64,000 bases of DNA from Dokdonella fugitiva (GTDB taxonomy: Bacteria > Pseudomonadota > Gammaproteobacteria > Xanthomonadales > Rhodanobacteraceae). Made by a program: the position numbers and the translations under genes. Under the pieces are notes generated by a model, which saw only the letters and a list, made by a program, of their open reading frames with translations, did no database searches and was not told the DNA's origin. Location of the stretch: assembly GCF_004342425.1 (NCBI RefSeq), contig NZ_SLWQ01000001.1:393899-457898 (forward strand). Direction: 5' to 3'. Positions 24,242 to 34,359 of the stretch are shown piece by piece; positions within the stretch are counted from its first letter, which is position 1; every line of letters starts with the position of its first letter.

Positions 24242-26524
24242 TCAGTTCACCTCGAGTGGCACCACCGCACCGCGCGGCAGCACCTGCTGCGCGAGCTTGG
24301 TGTCCGAGCGCACGAGGCTGATTTCATCGGCGAGGATGTGGGCGGCTTCGTCGAGGACGACGTCGTGCTTCTCCTTCGCTTCCTTCTCGCGTGCCACCTC
24401 GGTCGTGATGCCACGCTCGTCGGGTTGCAGGCCGTCGTCCTGCAGGGCGGGCTTGCCGCCCGCATCGTCGTCGGCGGTGGCGCCGGCGACGCGGGTCTTG
24501 TCGCCGGCCGCGGACTTGCGGCCACCCTTGTCCTTCGCTTCGTCGGTCAGCTTCTGCTGCGTCTTCGCGGCCGGATCGGCGTCCGGCACCGCGTGGCCAA
24601 CGGCCGCCTCGCGCGCCTTGCGCTTGGCTTCCTGCTCGTCGCGCTCCTTGCGCCGCACCTGTTCGTTGAGCGATACCGTCTTCTGCTCGCGCAGTGCGCG
24701 CAGGTCGGCGAGGTCGGCTTCGAAGTTCTTCCACTCGCCGTTCGCGGCGATGCGGCCGGCGTGGCGCTCGGCGAGCAGCGGCACGATCGGCTTGAGGTCG
24801 GCGACCGGCTGGTACTTCGCCGGCGCGATCGACGTCCACGGCAGTGCATTGTCGTAGCTCGACTCGCCGAAGTCCTGCGCGTCGACCGTGAGCGGGAAGC
24901 TGATGTCCGGCGTGACGCCGCGCAGCTGGGTCGAGCCGCCGTTGATGCGGAAGAACTGCGCGATGGTCATCTTGACCTCGCCGTAGGCGGGCTTCTCGTT
25001 GTGCGCGACGTCGTCGAGGTCGACGAGGTTCTGCACCGTGCCCTTGCCGAACGTCGGCTCGCCGATGATGACGCCGCGACCGTAGTCCTGGATCGCCGCG
25101 GCGAAGATCTCCGACGCGGACGCGGAGGCGCGGTTGACGAGCACCGCGAGCGGGCCGTCCCAAGCCATGCCTGCGCGCGTGTCGGCGTCGGCTTCGACCT
25201 GGCCACTCGCGTTGCGTACCTGCACGACCGGGCCCTTGTCGATGAACAGGCCGGTGAGGTCGGTCGCCTCGGCGAGCGAGCCGCCGCCGTTGTTGCGCAG
25301 GTCGACGATGACGCCGTCGACCTTGTCGGCCTTGAGTTCACCGAGCAGCTTCTCGACGTCGCGCGTCGCGCTCTTGTAGTCGCGGTCGCCACGGCGCCGC
25401 GCGTCGAAGTCCTGGTAGAACGTCGGCAGCGAGATCACGCCGATCCGGCGCGTGTGCTGCGCGTCCTTGACCTCGATGATCGACTTCTTCGCCGCCTGCT
25501 CCTCGATGCTGACCTTCTTGCGCACGAGCGAAAGCGTGAAATGCTTGCCGTCGGGGCCGGCGTCGGCCGGCAGCACCTCGAGGCGCACGACCGTGTCCTT
25601 GTTGCCGCGGATCTTCTCGACGACGTCGTCGAGGCGCCAGCCGACCACGTCGGTGATCGCGCCGTTCTCGCCCTGGCCGACGCCGACGATGCGGTCGCCG
25701 ACCTTGAGCTGCCTGGACAGCGCGGCCGGGCCACCCGGCACGATCTCGCGGATCGCCGTGTAGTCGTCGTCACGCTGCAGCACCGCGCCGATGCCTTCGA
25801 GCGACAGCTTCATCGCGATGTCGAAGTTCTCCGACGCGCGCGGGCCGAGGTAGTTGGTGTGCGGCTCGATCGACGAGGCGTACGCGTTCATGAACGTCTG
25901 GAACACGTCCTCGCTGTTGAGCTGGCGCACGCGGTCGAGGTAGTTGGCGTAGCGCTTGTCGAGCGTCTCGCGGATGTCCTTCTCGGCCTTGCCGGCGAGC
26001 TTGAGGCGCAGCCAGTCGTTCTTGATGCGCTTGCGCCAGATGTCGTCGACCTCGGCCTCGTCCTTTGGCCACGGCGCCTTGTCGCGCTCGTAGACGTAGC
26101 TCTCGTCCTTGCTGAAGTCGAAGCCCTTGGGCAGCAGCGAGCGCGCGTAGGCGACGCGCTCGGCGACGCGCTGCTCGTAGATGTTGAACATCGCGTACGG
26201 CGCGACGAGGTCCTGGTTGTAGATCGCGTCGTCGAGCGTGGTGCGGTAGGCCGCGAACTTGTCGATGTCGGCCTGGGTGAAGAACAGCCGGTCGCCGTCG
26301 AGCGCGTCGAGGTAGCGCTTGAAGATCTGCTCGCTCATCGCGTCGTCGAGCGGCGTCGGCTTGTAGTGGAAGTGGGTGAGGAAGCGCGTCGCCCAGACCG
26401 CGGCTTCGCTCTGCGACGGCGTCGCCTTGAGCAGCGGTGCGGCGCCTTCCTCGGTCGTGGGTTTGGCGAACACGACCGGGCCGACGACGGCGGCCAGGGC
26501 GAGGCAGAGCAGCGACTTCCGCAT
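24242..26524 (-). CDS. prc: Carboxy-terminal processing (tail-specific) protease, S41 family
   Basis: A 760-residue periplasmic protease of the Prc/Tsp type, starting at ATG 26524 (MRKSLLCLALAAVVG, a signal peptide) with GGAG upstream. The N-terminal helical domain runs to about residue 220. A PDZ domain has 'SLEGIGAVLQ' and 'RQLKVGDRIVGVG'. The S41 core has 'GVIVDLRNNGGGSL', catalytic Ser in 'NRASASASEIF' and Lys in 'TFGKGTVQNL'. The C-terminal 150 residues are helical and highly charged. It trims PBP3 and degrades tagged envelope proteins in E. coli, which fits its place downstream of the cell-wall and lipoate block. The length matches the family. Confidence 0.92.
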   Translation of the reverse strand: MRKSLLCLALAAVVGPVVFAKPTTEEGAAPLLKATPSQSEAAVWATRFLTHFHYKPTPLDDAMSEQIFKRYLDALDGDRLFFTQADIDKFAAYRTTLDDAIYNQDLVAPYAMFNIYEQRVAERVAYARSLLPKGFDFSKDESYVYERDKAPWPKDEAEVDDIWRKRIKNDWLRLKLAGKAEKDIRETLDKRYANYLDRVRQLNSEDVFQTFMNAYASSIEPHTNYLGPRASENFDIAMKLSLEGIGAVLQRDDDYTAIREIVPGGPAALSRQLKVGDRIVGVGQGENGAITDVVGWRLDDVVEKIRGNKDTVVRLEVLPADAGPDGKHFTLSLVRKKVSIEEQAAKKSIIEVKDAQHTRRIGVISLPTFYQDFDARRRGDRDYKSATRDVEKLLGELKADKVDGVIVDLRNNGGGSLAEATDLTGLFIDKGPVVQVRNASGQVEADADTRAGMAWDGPLAVLVNRASASASEIFAAAIQDYGRGVIIGEPTFGKGTVQNLVDLDDVAHNEKPAYGEVKMTIAQFFRINGGSTQLRGVTPDISFPLTVDAQDFGESSYDNALPWTSIAPAKYQPVADLKPIVPLLAERHAGRIAANGEWKNFEADLADLRALREQKTVSLNEQVRRKERDEQEAKRKAREAAVGHAVPDADPAAKTQQKLTDEAKDKGGRKSAAGDKTRVAGATADDDAGGKPALQDDGLQPDERGITTEVAREKEAKEKHDVVLDEAAHILADEISLVRSDTKLAQQVLPRGAVVPLEVN

Positions 26525-26632
26525 GAAACCGATCTCCTGGGCGCGAACGCGCTTCGCGACGTGACACGGATGCACCGTACGTCCTGTACGGCATTTTGGC
26601 GAGGGTGATTTCACCCGGATTTCCCTATTACC

Positions 26633-27619
26633 TCAGGCAACCTGAACGTAGCCGGCCGCGTGCGCCATCTCGTCGGCGTGGTACGACGAGCGTACCAGCG
26701 GGCCCGACGCGACGTGCTGGAAGCCGATGCGGTAACCGATTTCCTCGATCGCCTTGAACTCGTCCGGCGTCCAGTAGCGCAGCACCGGGTGGTGGTGCGC
26801 GGTCGGCTGCAGGTACTGGCCGATCGTAACCATATCGACATCGTGGGCACGCAGATCGTTCAACGTTTCCTCGATCTGCTCCAACGTCTCGCCGAGTCCG
26901 AGCATGATGCCGGACTTGGTCGGCACGTCCGGGTGCTGCGCCTTGAAGCGCTTGAGCAGTTCGAGCGACCAGTCGTAGTCGGCGCCCGGGCGCACTTCGC
27001 GGTAGAGCGCGCGCGGCGTCTCGAGGTTGTGGTTGAACACGTCCGGCGGCTCGGCGGCGAACACCTCGAGCGCGCGCTCCATGCGGCCCTTGCCGCGGAA
27101 GTCCGGGGTCAGGATCTCGATGCGGATGCCCGGGTTCTCGAAGCGCACGGCCTTGATGCAGGCGGCGAAATGCGCCGCGCCGCCGTCGCGCAGGTCGTCG
27201 CGGTCGACCGAGGTGATCACGACGTACTTGAGGCCCATGTCGCGGATCGTGCCGGCGAGGTGGGCCGGTTCGAGCGGGTCGGGCGGCTTCGGCCGGCCGT
27301 GGGCGACGTCGCAGAACGAGCAGCGCCGCGTGCAGACCTCGCCGAGGATCATGAACGTCGCGGTGCCCTTGCCGAAGCATTCGTGGATGTTGGGGCAGGA
27401 CGCTTCCTCGCAGACGGTGACGAGGCGGTTCTCGCGCAGCTTGGCCTTGAGCTTCGCCACCGCGTTGCCGGGCGGGATGCGCACGCGGATCCAGGACGGC
27501 TTGCGCAGCACCGGCGCATCGGCGAAAGCGGCGCGGTTGCGCGCGATCTTGTCCTCGCCGAGCTGCTTCTCGGGCGCGTCGACGACGGTCAGCGGAATGG
27601 TCTTCAGGGAGTCGCTCAT
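26633..27619 (-). CDS. lipA: Lipoyl synthase
   Basis: A 328-residue radical-SAM enzyme that inserts two sulfurs into protein-bound octanoate. The SAM cluster motif CTRRCSFC is at residues 96-103 and the auxiliary cluster cysteines are at 70, 75 and 81 ('[12 protein letters not shown]'); the third auxiliary ligand 'RSSYHADE' is near the C-terminus. All are intact. The start ATG 27619 overlaps the lipB stop by four bases (ATGA), so lipB and lipA are translationally coupled. Confidence 0.96.
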   Translation of the reverse strand: MSDSLKTIPLTVVDAPEKQLGEDKIARNRAAFADAPVLRKPSWIRVRIPPGNAVAKLKAKLRENRLVTVCEEASCPNIHECFGKGTATFMILGEVCTRRCSFCDVAHGRPKPPDPLEPAHLAGTIRDMGLKYVVITSVDRDDLRDGGAAHFAACIKAVRFENPGIRIEILTPDFRGKGRMERALEVFAAEPPDVFNHNLETPRALYREVRPGADYDWSLELLKRFKAQHPDVPTKSGIMLGLGETLEQIEETLNDLRAHDVDMVTIGQYLQPTAHHHPVLRYWTPDEFKAIEEIGYRIGFQHVASGPLVRSSYHADEMAHAAGYVQVA

Positions 27620-28302
27620 GCGGGCTGCGCGACGCGCGGGGCGTCGCCGGTCGGAACGCGGGGGATTTCGGCGGCGGCGGGCACGGGGTCGAGCCCGAAC
27701 TGGCGCGCCAGTTCGCCGATCAGGACCGCTTCCACCGCGGCGAGCGAGCCTGGTCCACCCAAGTCTAGCACCTGGGTGACGGCGAGACCCTGATAGCCGC
27801 AGGGATTGATGCGATGGAACGGTTCGAGGTCCATCGCGACGTTGAAGGCGAGGCCGTGGAACGAGCAGCCGCGACGCACGCGCAGGCCGAGTGCGGCGAC
27901 CTTGGCGTCGCCGACGTAGACGCCGGGCGCGCCTTCGCGGCGCGCGGCGACGATGTTCCAGGTCGCGAGCGTATCGATGATCGCCTGTTCGATCCGGTCG
28001 ACCAGTTCGCGCACGCCGACCTTGAGCCGGCGCAGGTCGAACAGCGGGTAGGCGACGATCTGCCCCGGGCCGTGGTAGGTCACCTGGCCGCCGCGGTCGA
28101 CCGGCACCACCGGGATCTCGCCGGGCAGCAGCACGTGCTCCCACTTGCCGGCCTGGCCGAGGGTGAAGACGGGGTCGTGTTCGAGCACCCACAGTTCGTC
28201 CGGGGTATCCGGGCCGCGCGCATCGGTGAACGCCTGCATCGCGCGCCAGACGGGTTCGTAGGGTTGCCGGCCTAGGCGGCGGACGAGGACGGATCGGGAC
28301 AT
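27616..28302 (-). CDS. lipB: Octanoyl-(acyl-carrier-protein):protein N-octanoyltransferase
   Basis: A 228-residue transferase that moves octanoate from ACP to lipoyl domains, supplying LipA. The signature '[19 protein letters not shown]' is complete; the catalytic Lys is in '[13 protein letters not shown]' and the catalytic Cys in 'INPCGYQGL'. The start is ATG 28302 ([13 protein letters not shown]); the open frame upstream is the antisense of the neighbouring degraded gene. It lies downstream of ybeD in most relatives, here with a decayed gene between. Confidence 0.95.
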   Translation of the reverse strand: MSRSVLVRRLGRQPYEPVWRAMQAFTDARGPDTPDELWVLEHDPVFTLGQAGKWEHVLLPGEIPVVPVDRGGQVTYHGPGQIVAYPLFDLRRLKVGVRELVDRIEQAIIDTLATWNIVAARREGAPGVYVGDAKVAALGLRVRRGCSFHGLAFNVAMDLEPFHRINPCGYQGLAVTQVLDLGGPGSLAAVEAVLIGELARQFGLDPVPAAAEIPRVPTGDAPRVAQPA

Positions 28303-28432
28303 CGCGGCGACATGGGGACAGGGCGCACTGGGCGCAAGCGGAAAGACCGGCCGAGCGTGCGAAATCCCGCAATCGCCACGCCGACCCCGGAATCGCCGCT
28401 GCGGCGTTGCTACACAGCGGCGGGAGGCGGTC

Positions 28433-29986
28433 ATGGTGGCACGAATCCTTGTGGCAGGCATCGTCTTCGCACTCGGCACGGGGCTTGCGGCCGCCTCGGA
28501 CGAACCGCTCCCGATCGACGACGCGCCGATCGGCGACATGACGCCGACCGACTACCGGCAGGTGGAGCGCGATCTCTAGACGCGCTGCGCGCCGCCACGT
28601 CGCCGCGCCAGCAGGTCCTCGCGGGACGGCTCTACCTGGAATGAAGATGAAACGCCGGGCGCGCTGCGGTGCAAGCGCGAGGACGTCGTCGCCCAGGCCG
28701 CACGCGCGGCGCCGCAGGATGCCTTCGTGCAGTGGATGGCCGCCGACACCGGCAGCTACTACAGCAGCCAGTGCGGCCCGACGCAGTGGCCGGTGGCCGA
28801 GGTCGCCAGCCTCGTGCGCCTGGAACCGGACAACGCGGGCGCGCTGCAGTACGCGGTCGCGCTCGCGCAGGCGAAACACGACGATGCCGCGCTCGACGAG
28901 GCGCTCGCCCGCATGGCCTCGGCGACGCGCGCCGACGATCATCTCGGCGACGAGATCGCCGAATGGCGCAAGGTCTACATGGCGCATCCGGAAGGCAACC
29001 TTGTCCTTCCGATGTGGAGCGAGGCGCCCGCTTCCGAGCGTGCGCTGCTCGGCGCGCTGAACCAGACCAGCTATCGCGCCTCGCCCGTCCAATTCGCCCT
29101 CGCCCAGGCATGCACGCCCGATGGCGACAGCGAACGCGATGGAAGCGGGCAGCGACGCGCGCACGCGCGTGCTGGCGCTCGCGTCGGCGCCGATGCGCGC
29201 GATCATGGCGGCGACCACGTCGAAGTCCGATGCCGGCGCCGATCCCGCAGCCGACGCGAGGGCCGCGCTGGCCGACTTCGCCGCGGCGCACCCCGATGAC
29301 GCCTTCGTGCAGTGGATGGCCGCCACGCAGGGCGATGCCCCGGCGCGCACCCGGCTGCAGCGGCTCGAACCGGACAATGCGGCGGCGTGGGCGCTGTCGC
29401 TCACGGACACGTCGATCGAGCCGAAGCAGACCCTCGAGCGCATGGCATCGGGCCGCCGCCATTCGCAGCACGTGAAGCAAGCCGTCGACCTGTGGCTGGC
29501 GGCGGTCAGGAAATTTCCGCCGCCCGCCGATCTCCATCTCGCCGGGTTCGTCCCGACGGAGCCGGACTCGACGAAGGTCGCGTTCTCCGTCGACGACCGC
29601 GCCGCGATGGCCGCCTCGGTGTTCGCAACGATGAGCGCGATGGGGGGCAGCGAGCCTTTTGCCGCGCTCATGAAAAACTGCGTGGAGAAATCGCCGCATT
29701 GCGTGACGATCGGCCGGACCCTGTCCGACCGCTCGGATACGCTGATCGGCACGCGCCTCGGCTACGCGCTGCTGAGCAAGCAGCATGCGATGACCGCGGC
29801 GGACATCGCGAGCGCGCGTCGCCTCGACGGGTGGCAGGGAGGCATGCGCAGCCTCTCGACGTCCGCGGAGGCACTCGCCTATCTGCGCGATTCGATCGCG
29901 CACGGCGAGATCGGCGCAAGGGCACGCTCGAGCCACCCGCGGACTGGCGATCGCCAAGCGAAAAACAGGCCGTCGCGAAACCCTAG
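28433..29986 (+). pseudogene. Secreted helical-repeat protein of unknown function, broken by several frameshifts
   Basis: A GGGAGG ribosome-binding site and ATG 28433 begin a clear signal peptide ([20 protein letters not shown]) and 48 codons ending at TAG 28577. The protein sense continues in the next frame ('[22 protein letters not shown]', to about 28640), returns to the first frame ('[20 protein letters not shown]', then QWMAADTG, to about 29120), moves to the third ('[20 protein letters not shown]' to 'LAYLRDSIAHGEIG', about 29925) and ends in the first ('LEPPADWRSPSEKQAVAKP', stop 29986). Two similar segments, '[12 protein letters not shown]' and '[12 protein letters not shown]', each followed by 'RLEPDNA', suggest helical repeats. 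It lies opposite to, and splits, the ybeD-lipB pair. Confidence 0.6.
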
Positions 29987-30086
29987 GAGCGGCGCGGACA
30001 TCGCTCTTCGAGCAGTGTCGCGCAAAGAATATTGCCGATGCCGGTTGCCGGACGATGGCAGTCGGACGTTGCGGCCACCACGTCGG

Positions 30087-30180
30087 CGGCACGCACTGCG
30101 TGCGTACCGCCCTACACGCTTGGGCCGGTCGCGATGCGCTTTCCCGGTAGGGCGGTACGCGCGCAGCGCGTGCCGCCGTC
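30087..30180. repeat. Inverted pair of dispersed palindromes (BIME-like)
   Basis: Two arms face each other: 30087..30115 (ggcggcacgcactgcgtgcg, then taccgccctac) and 30149..30180 (gtagggcggtacgcgcgcag, then cgcgtgccgcc). Each arm is itself palindromic. The same motif is at 18339..18455. It lies in the 268-base spacer 29987..30254, which holds no gene. Confidence 0.7.
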
Positions 30181-30254
30181 GAGCCGCGGAAGCATCGCGG
30201 CTGAAGCCGCTTCCACGACCACGAGCAGCGGCGTGCTGCCGGCGATGTGCTGCG

Positions 30255-30557
30255 TCAGAGCGTCCAGCGCACCGCGGGATCGGCGCGCAGCGCCGCATGT
30301 GCCGCGTCGTAGAGCTCGCGCGTCGGGCAGGTGAAGCTCACCGACACCGAGACGTAGTTGCCGGCGCGCGAGGGGCGCACGCGCTGCGACCCGGCGAGCA
30401 CACTGAGTCCGAGGCCTTCGAGGATCTCGCCGACCTTGCGCTCGAGCTCGGCCGTGGCGCTGCCCATCGCGTTGATTTCGAATACGCCGGGGAACTGGAA
30501 GCCCTGGTCGGGGCTCTGCGGGCGGATGTCGTCGAGGTCTTTCATTGCGGTCAGCAT
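30255..30557 (-). CDS. ybeD: YbeD-family (DUF493) small regulatory protein
   Basis: A 100-residue protein of the ferredoxin-like YbeD fold. Landmarks are 'FQFPGVFEINAMG' and 'YVSVSVSFTCPTRELYDAAH'. The family is found between dacA/dacC and lipB and is suggested to act as an ACT-like allosteric domain; its ligand is unknown. ATG 30557 has a GGA 7 bases upstream; an alternative ATG at 30545 would remove four residues. The frame is open further upstream but without YbeD-like residues. Confidence 0.9.
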   Translation of the reverse strand: MLTAMKDLDDIRPQSPDQGFQFPGVFEINAMGSATAELERKVGEILEGLGLSVLAGSQRVRPSRAGNYVSVSVSFTCPTRELYDAAHAALRADPAVRWTL

Positions 30558-30603
30558 CGGTGATCCAGGGGTTCGGGGCAAGCGCGGCGCACCGCGCAAA
30601 CGC

Positions 30604-30630
30604 GAAGCGCCGCATCGTGTGCGGCGCTTC
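30604..30630 (-). terminator. Strong intergenic hairpin between dacC and ybeD
   Basis: GAAGCGCCGCA and TGCGGCGCTTC form an 11-bp stem around a five-base loop, 60 bases after the dacC stop. No T-run follows on the minus strand (gcgtttgcg), so it may be an mRNA-stabilising or attenuating hairpin rather than a full terminator. Confidence 0.45.
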
Positions 30631-30690
30631 GTCCATGCCCTCCAGATGACGGTGCGGGCGGCGGTTTTCAACCGCCGCCGCGGGCAGGCC

Positions 30691-31992
30691 TCAGTCGCCC
30701 TTGGGCGCGGCCGAGGACACGTTCGCGCCCGCGTCACCCTTGAACCACATCCAGGCGCCGTCGCTGAGGCGCTTGAAGAAGCCGCCTTCGGCACCCTGGT
30801 CGAGCGCGATGAGCGGGCGCTGCACGAGCATCTTGTCGTCGAGCTGCACCTTGAGCGTGCCGACCTGCTGCCCCTTCCCGATCGGCGCGACCAGGCGCGC
30901 GGGCATCTCGAGGCTCGCCTTGAGGTCGGTGTAGCGACCGCGCGGGAAGGTCACGAGCACGTCCTCGCTGATCCCGAGCGGCAGGTTCGCGACCGCGCCC
31001 TTCCACAGTTCCGGCGTCGCCAGCGGAGCGTTCGCGGCGTACAGCTTCTTCGTCTCGAAGAAGCGGAAGCCGTAGTTGAGCAGTTCCTGGTTGTCGTCAG
31101 CGCGCTGCTTCTCGCTCGGCGCGCCCATGACGACGGCGATGAGGCGCTGGTCGCCGCGCTTGGCCGAGGTGGCGAGGCAGTAGCCCGCTTCCGAGGTGTG
31201 GCCGGTCTTGATGCCGTCGACGGTCTCGTCGCGCCACAGCAGCGTGTTGCGGTTGTGCTGCTTGATGCCGTTCCACTCGAAGTCCTTGATCGCGTAGATC
31301 TTGTACTCCTCGGGGAAGTCGTGGATCAGCGCGCGCGAGAGCAGCGCGACGTCGTGCGCGGTCGTGTAGTGGTCGGGATTGGGCAGGCCGCTCGCATCGA
31401 CGTAGTGCGTGCCGGTCATGCCGATCTTCGCCGCGTACTGGTTCATCAGCTGCGCGAACGTCTCTTCCGAACCCGCGGTGTGTTCGGCCAGGGCAATCGC
31501 GGCGTCGTTGCCGGACTGGATGATCATGCCGTACAGCAGGTCCTTCAGCGCGACCTTGCTGTTGAGCTGCAGGAAACTGGTCGAACCGTCCGTGCCGGCA
31601 CCGCCCGAGCGCCACGCGCGTTCGCTGATGAACACCGGATCCTCGAGATGGATCTTGCCGTGCGCGATCTCGGCGGAGACGACGTACGAGGTCATCACCT
31701 TGGTGATCGACGCGGGCGCGACGCGCTGGTCCATGTTGCTCTCGGCCAGCACCTGGCCGCTCGCGTAATCCATGAGCACCCAGCTTTTCGCGTCGATCGC
31801 CGGCGCGGGCGGCGTCGGGCCTGCCGACGCGCCCGGCACCGGTATCGCCGGCGCGGGCTTGGCGACCGGCTGCGGCGTCGGCAGCGCAGGCGTCGCGGCC
31901 GGTGCCTGCGTGCCCGCGGGCGGTTCGGCGTGCACGGCGGCGCCGGCGAAGGCGAGGAGGACGGCGGGGGCGAACAGGAACGGCAGCTTCAT
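30691..31992 (-). CDS. dacC: D-alanyl-D-alanine carboxypeptidase (penicillin-binding protein 5/6)
   Basis: A 433-residue PBP starting at ATG 31992 with a signal peptide (MKLPFLFAPAVLLAFAGAAV). A Pro/Ala-rich linker of about 40 residues precedes the enzyme. The catalytic motifs are SITK near residue 95, SGN near 160 and KTG near 262. The C-terminal beta-domain ends in 'SDGAWMWFKG', and a membrane-binding amphipathic end is not obvious. It trims the terminal D-Ala from peptidoglycan stem peptides. It follows rlpA on the same strand as part of the cell-elongation block. Confidence 0.94.
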   Translation of the reverse strand: MKLPFLFAPAVLLAFAGAAVHAEPPAGTQAPAATPALPTPQPVAKPAPAIPVPGASAGPTPPAPAIDAKSWVLMDYASGQVLAESNMDQRVAPASITKVMTSYVVSAEIAHGKIHLEDPVFISERAWRSGGAGTDGSTSFLQLNSKVALKDLLYGMIIQSGNDAAIALAEHTAGSEETFAQLMNQYAAKIGMTGTHYVDASGLPNPDHYTTAHDVALLSRALIHDFPEEYKIYAIKDFEWNGIKQHNRNTLLWRDETVDGIKTGHTSEAGYCLATSAKRGDQRLIAVVMGAPSEKQRADDNQELLNYGFRFFETKKLYAANAPLATPELWKGAVANLPLGISEDVLVTFPRGRYTDLKASLEMPARLVAPIGKGQQVGTLKVQLDDKMLVQRPLIALDQGAEGGFFKRLSDGAWMWFKGDAGANVSSAAPKGD

Positions 31993-32099
31993 CGCGAGGT
32001 AGGGTCCGGCCAACGACAAAGCCCCGATTGTCGCAGAGCGCGTCGGGCAATACACGGGCGGATTTCGGCCGCGGATGCGAACCGTTCAGGCGGAGCAGC

Positions 32100-33083
32100 T
32101 CAGCGTTCGATCGCGACGCGCGGCGCACCGAAGCCGAGGCGCTCCACGCGCGCGCTCAGCGCGTCGGCGGCCTCGGTGTCGGCGAGCGGACCGATGCGCA
32201 GGCGATGCACGGTGCGGCCGGCGACCGCGACCGATTCGATGCCGACGTGATCGAGGCCCGCGCGACGCGCTTCGGCGAGCGCGCGCTCGGCATTGGCACG
32301 CTCGCCGAAGGCGGCGAGCTGGAGGTAGATGCGGGGAGGGCCGAGGGCCGAGGCCCGAGGGCTGGAAACCGGCGCGGCGGATACGGGCGCACGATCTGCG
32401 CCGGCCGTGCGAATCCGACGATCGCCCGGCGACGGCGCTTGCGCGACCTGCGACGGCGGCAGCTCCTCGGGGCGGGCGGGGTCGAGCGCGCGCACTTCGA
32501 CGCGCGCGGTGCCCTTCGGCCACACGCCGATCTTCACCGCGGCCGCGTACGAGAGGTCGATGATGCGGTCATCGTGGAACGGCCCGCGGTCGTTGATGCG
32601 CACGACCACGCTCTTGCCGTTGTCGAGGTTGGTCACGCGTGCATAGCTCGGCAACGGCAGCGTCTTGTGCGCGGCGCTGAACGCGTACATGTCGTACGGC
32701 TCGAACGACGACGTCATGTAGCCATGGAACTTGTTGCCGTACCATGAGGCGATGCCGCGCTCGACGTAGCCGCGTGCGTCGGGCAGCACGCGGTAGGTGC
32801 GGCCGAGCACGCTGTAGGTTTCCTTGTTGCCGTAGCGCGAGCGCGGTTCCGCCTTCGGCACGGGTTCGGGGATCTTGCCGACGTCGATCGGCGGCGCCGC
32901 CGGGCCGTCGTCCGCGTGCTGCGCGTAGCGCTCCGATTGCGGGCGCGAGGTGTCGTTCGGCCAGCGCGCGGCCGTGCGCGGGGGCGCGCCCGAGGCGCCG
33001 GCGTCGGCGCGGGGGCGATGACCGGCGCAGGCCGCGAGCGCGAGGCAGGCCCCGGCGCAGGCGGCGACGCGCCAGCGCCTCAT
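32100..33083 (-). CDS. rlpA: RlpA septal ring lytic transglycosylase lipoprotein
   Basis: A 327-residue lipoprotein. The signal ends in the lipobox LAAC at about residue 19. The double-psi beta-barrel has 'GIASWYGNKFHGYMTSSFEPYDMYAFSAAH'-type residues in order (ASWYG, then FEPYDM and AHKTLPL), with the active acid in 'RINDRGPFHDDRIIDLS'. The C-terminal 75 residues are a SPOR domain ('IYLQLAAFGERANAERAL') that binds denuded glycan. RlpA cleaves such glycans. Its ATG overlaps the mltB stop by four bases, so MltB and RlpA are coupled. Confidence 0.94.
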   Translation of the reverse strand: MRRWRVAACAGACLALAACAGHRPRADAGASGAPPRTAARWPNDTSRPQSERYAQHADDGPAAPPIDVGKIPEPVPKAEPRSRYGNKETYSVLGRTYRVLPDARGYVERGIASWYGNKFHGYMTSSFEPYDMYAFSAAHKTLPLPSYARVTNLDNGKSVVVRINDRGPFHDDRIIDLSYAAAVKIGVWPKGTARVEVRALDPARPEELPPSQVAQAPSPGDRRIRTAGADRAPVSAAPVSSPRASALGPPRIYLQLAAFGERANAERALAEARRAGLDHVGIESVAVAGRTVHRLRIGPLADTEAADALSARVERLGFGAPRVAIER

Positions 33084-34099
33084 GGTTCGCCTGCCCCGCG
33101 CGCGATGGCTTGCGCGAGCTGGAACACCGCCATCGCGTACAGCGGGCTCTTGTTGTAGCGCGTGATCGCGCGGAAATTGCCGAACACGAGCCAGTATTCG
33201 ACGCCGAGGTCGCCGTCGAGCCGGAGCAGCGTCGACGGCGTGTCGGCGTCGATCTTCTCGAGCGGTGCGTAGCCCCAGGCCTCCATCTGCTGCAGCGGGT
33301 AGACCGGGTCGAGGCCGGGGTCGGGCAGCACGCGCGCATCGGCCGCCGGCTGCGCGCGCACGGCGACCGGCTGGCCGGCCTGCCAGCCGTGCTCGGCGAA
33401 ATAGTGCGCGATGCTCGCCGTGATGTCGGGCAGCGAACCCCAGAGGTCGATGCGCCCGTCGCCGTCCTCGTCCTTCGCCCACTTGGCGACGCTCGTCGGC
33501 ATGAACTGGCCCCAGCCCATCGCGCCCGCGTAGGAGCCGCGCAATGCATCGATCGGATAGGCGAGATGCGCGTCGCCGAGCAGGAACAACTGCTTGAGCT
33601 CGCCGCGGAAGAATTTGGCGCGCGGAGGATAATGGAACGCGAGCGTCGCCAATGCATCGAGCACGCGGTACTTGCCGGTGATCGCGCCGTAGCTCGTTTC
33701 GACGCCGATGATCGCGACGATGATCTCGGGCGCGACGCCGTACTCCTTGCCGACGCGCTCGAGCAGTTCGCGGTTGGCGCGGTAGAACGCGACGCCGTCG
33801 TCGATGCGCTTGTCGGTGAGGAAGATCGGCGCGTAGTCGCGCCACGTCCGCGTCGCTTCCGCCGGGCGCGCGATCGCATCGAGGATGGATTGCTGCACCT
33901 TGGCACCGGCGAGTGTCGCGAGCACGTCCGCTTCCGGCGGCCCGCCTTCGCGCGCGACTTCGGCCGCGAAGGCGCGTTCGTCGGCGCCGGGCGCGCCGAT
34001 GTCGCCGTTCGTCGCGGCAGCGAAGCCGCGACCGGCGCCCAGCAGGCAGATCGACACGAGGACCAGATGAGCGCGCGCGGCGCGAAACGATGCCTGCAT
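33080..34099 (-). CDS. mltB: Membrane-bound lytic murein transglycosylase B
   Basis: A 339-residue glycosyl hydrolase family 103 enzyme with a signal peptide (MQASFRAARAHLVLVSICLL, then GAGRGFA). The catalytic Glu is in 'IIGVETSYGAITGKYRVLDA'; 'SYAGAMGWGQFMPTSVAKWA' is the second family signature. No lipobox Cys follows the signal, so it may be soluble in the periplasm. It cleaves peptidoglycan glycan strands to form anhydro ends. The stop overlaps the rlpA start. Confidence 0.93.
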   Translation of the reverse strand: MQASFRAARAHLVLVSICLLGAGRGFAAATNGDIGAPGADERAFAAEVAREGGPPEADVLATLAGAKVQQSILDAIARPAEATRTWRDYAPIFLTDKRIDDGVAFYRANRELLERVGKEYGVAPEIIVAIIGVETSYGAITGKYRVLDALATLAFHYPPRAKFFRGELKQLFLLGDAHLAYPIDALRGSYAGAMGWGQFMPTSVAKWAKDEDGDGRIDLWGSLPDITASIAHYFAEHGWQAGQPVAVRAQPAADARVLPDPGLDPVYPLQQMEAWGYAPLEKIDADTPSTLLRLDGDLGVEYWLVFGNFRAITRYNKSPLYAMAVFQLAQAIARGAGEP

Positions 34100-34359
34100 G
34101 CGCCTACTCTACCATCGCGCCGCGCGACGGCGTCGAGCGCATGCCTGAACGTGCAGGCCTCGCGGGGGGCGCGGCCGGAGCGCCTGCCCTGCGGCGACCG
34201 CGTCCGGTCCGCGCGGGCCTGCTTCGCAACGCACGACACGCGGTTGTCCTACGTGCCGGCGCGCCGGCGCCGGATCGCCGTCGCATCGCGACGAGCCGAT
34301 GCTGCAGGGAGCGGCGTCGCCATGGTGGCCGCGTCGCGCAATGTCCAGGGAGGACGTCC

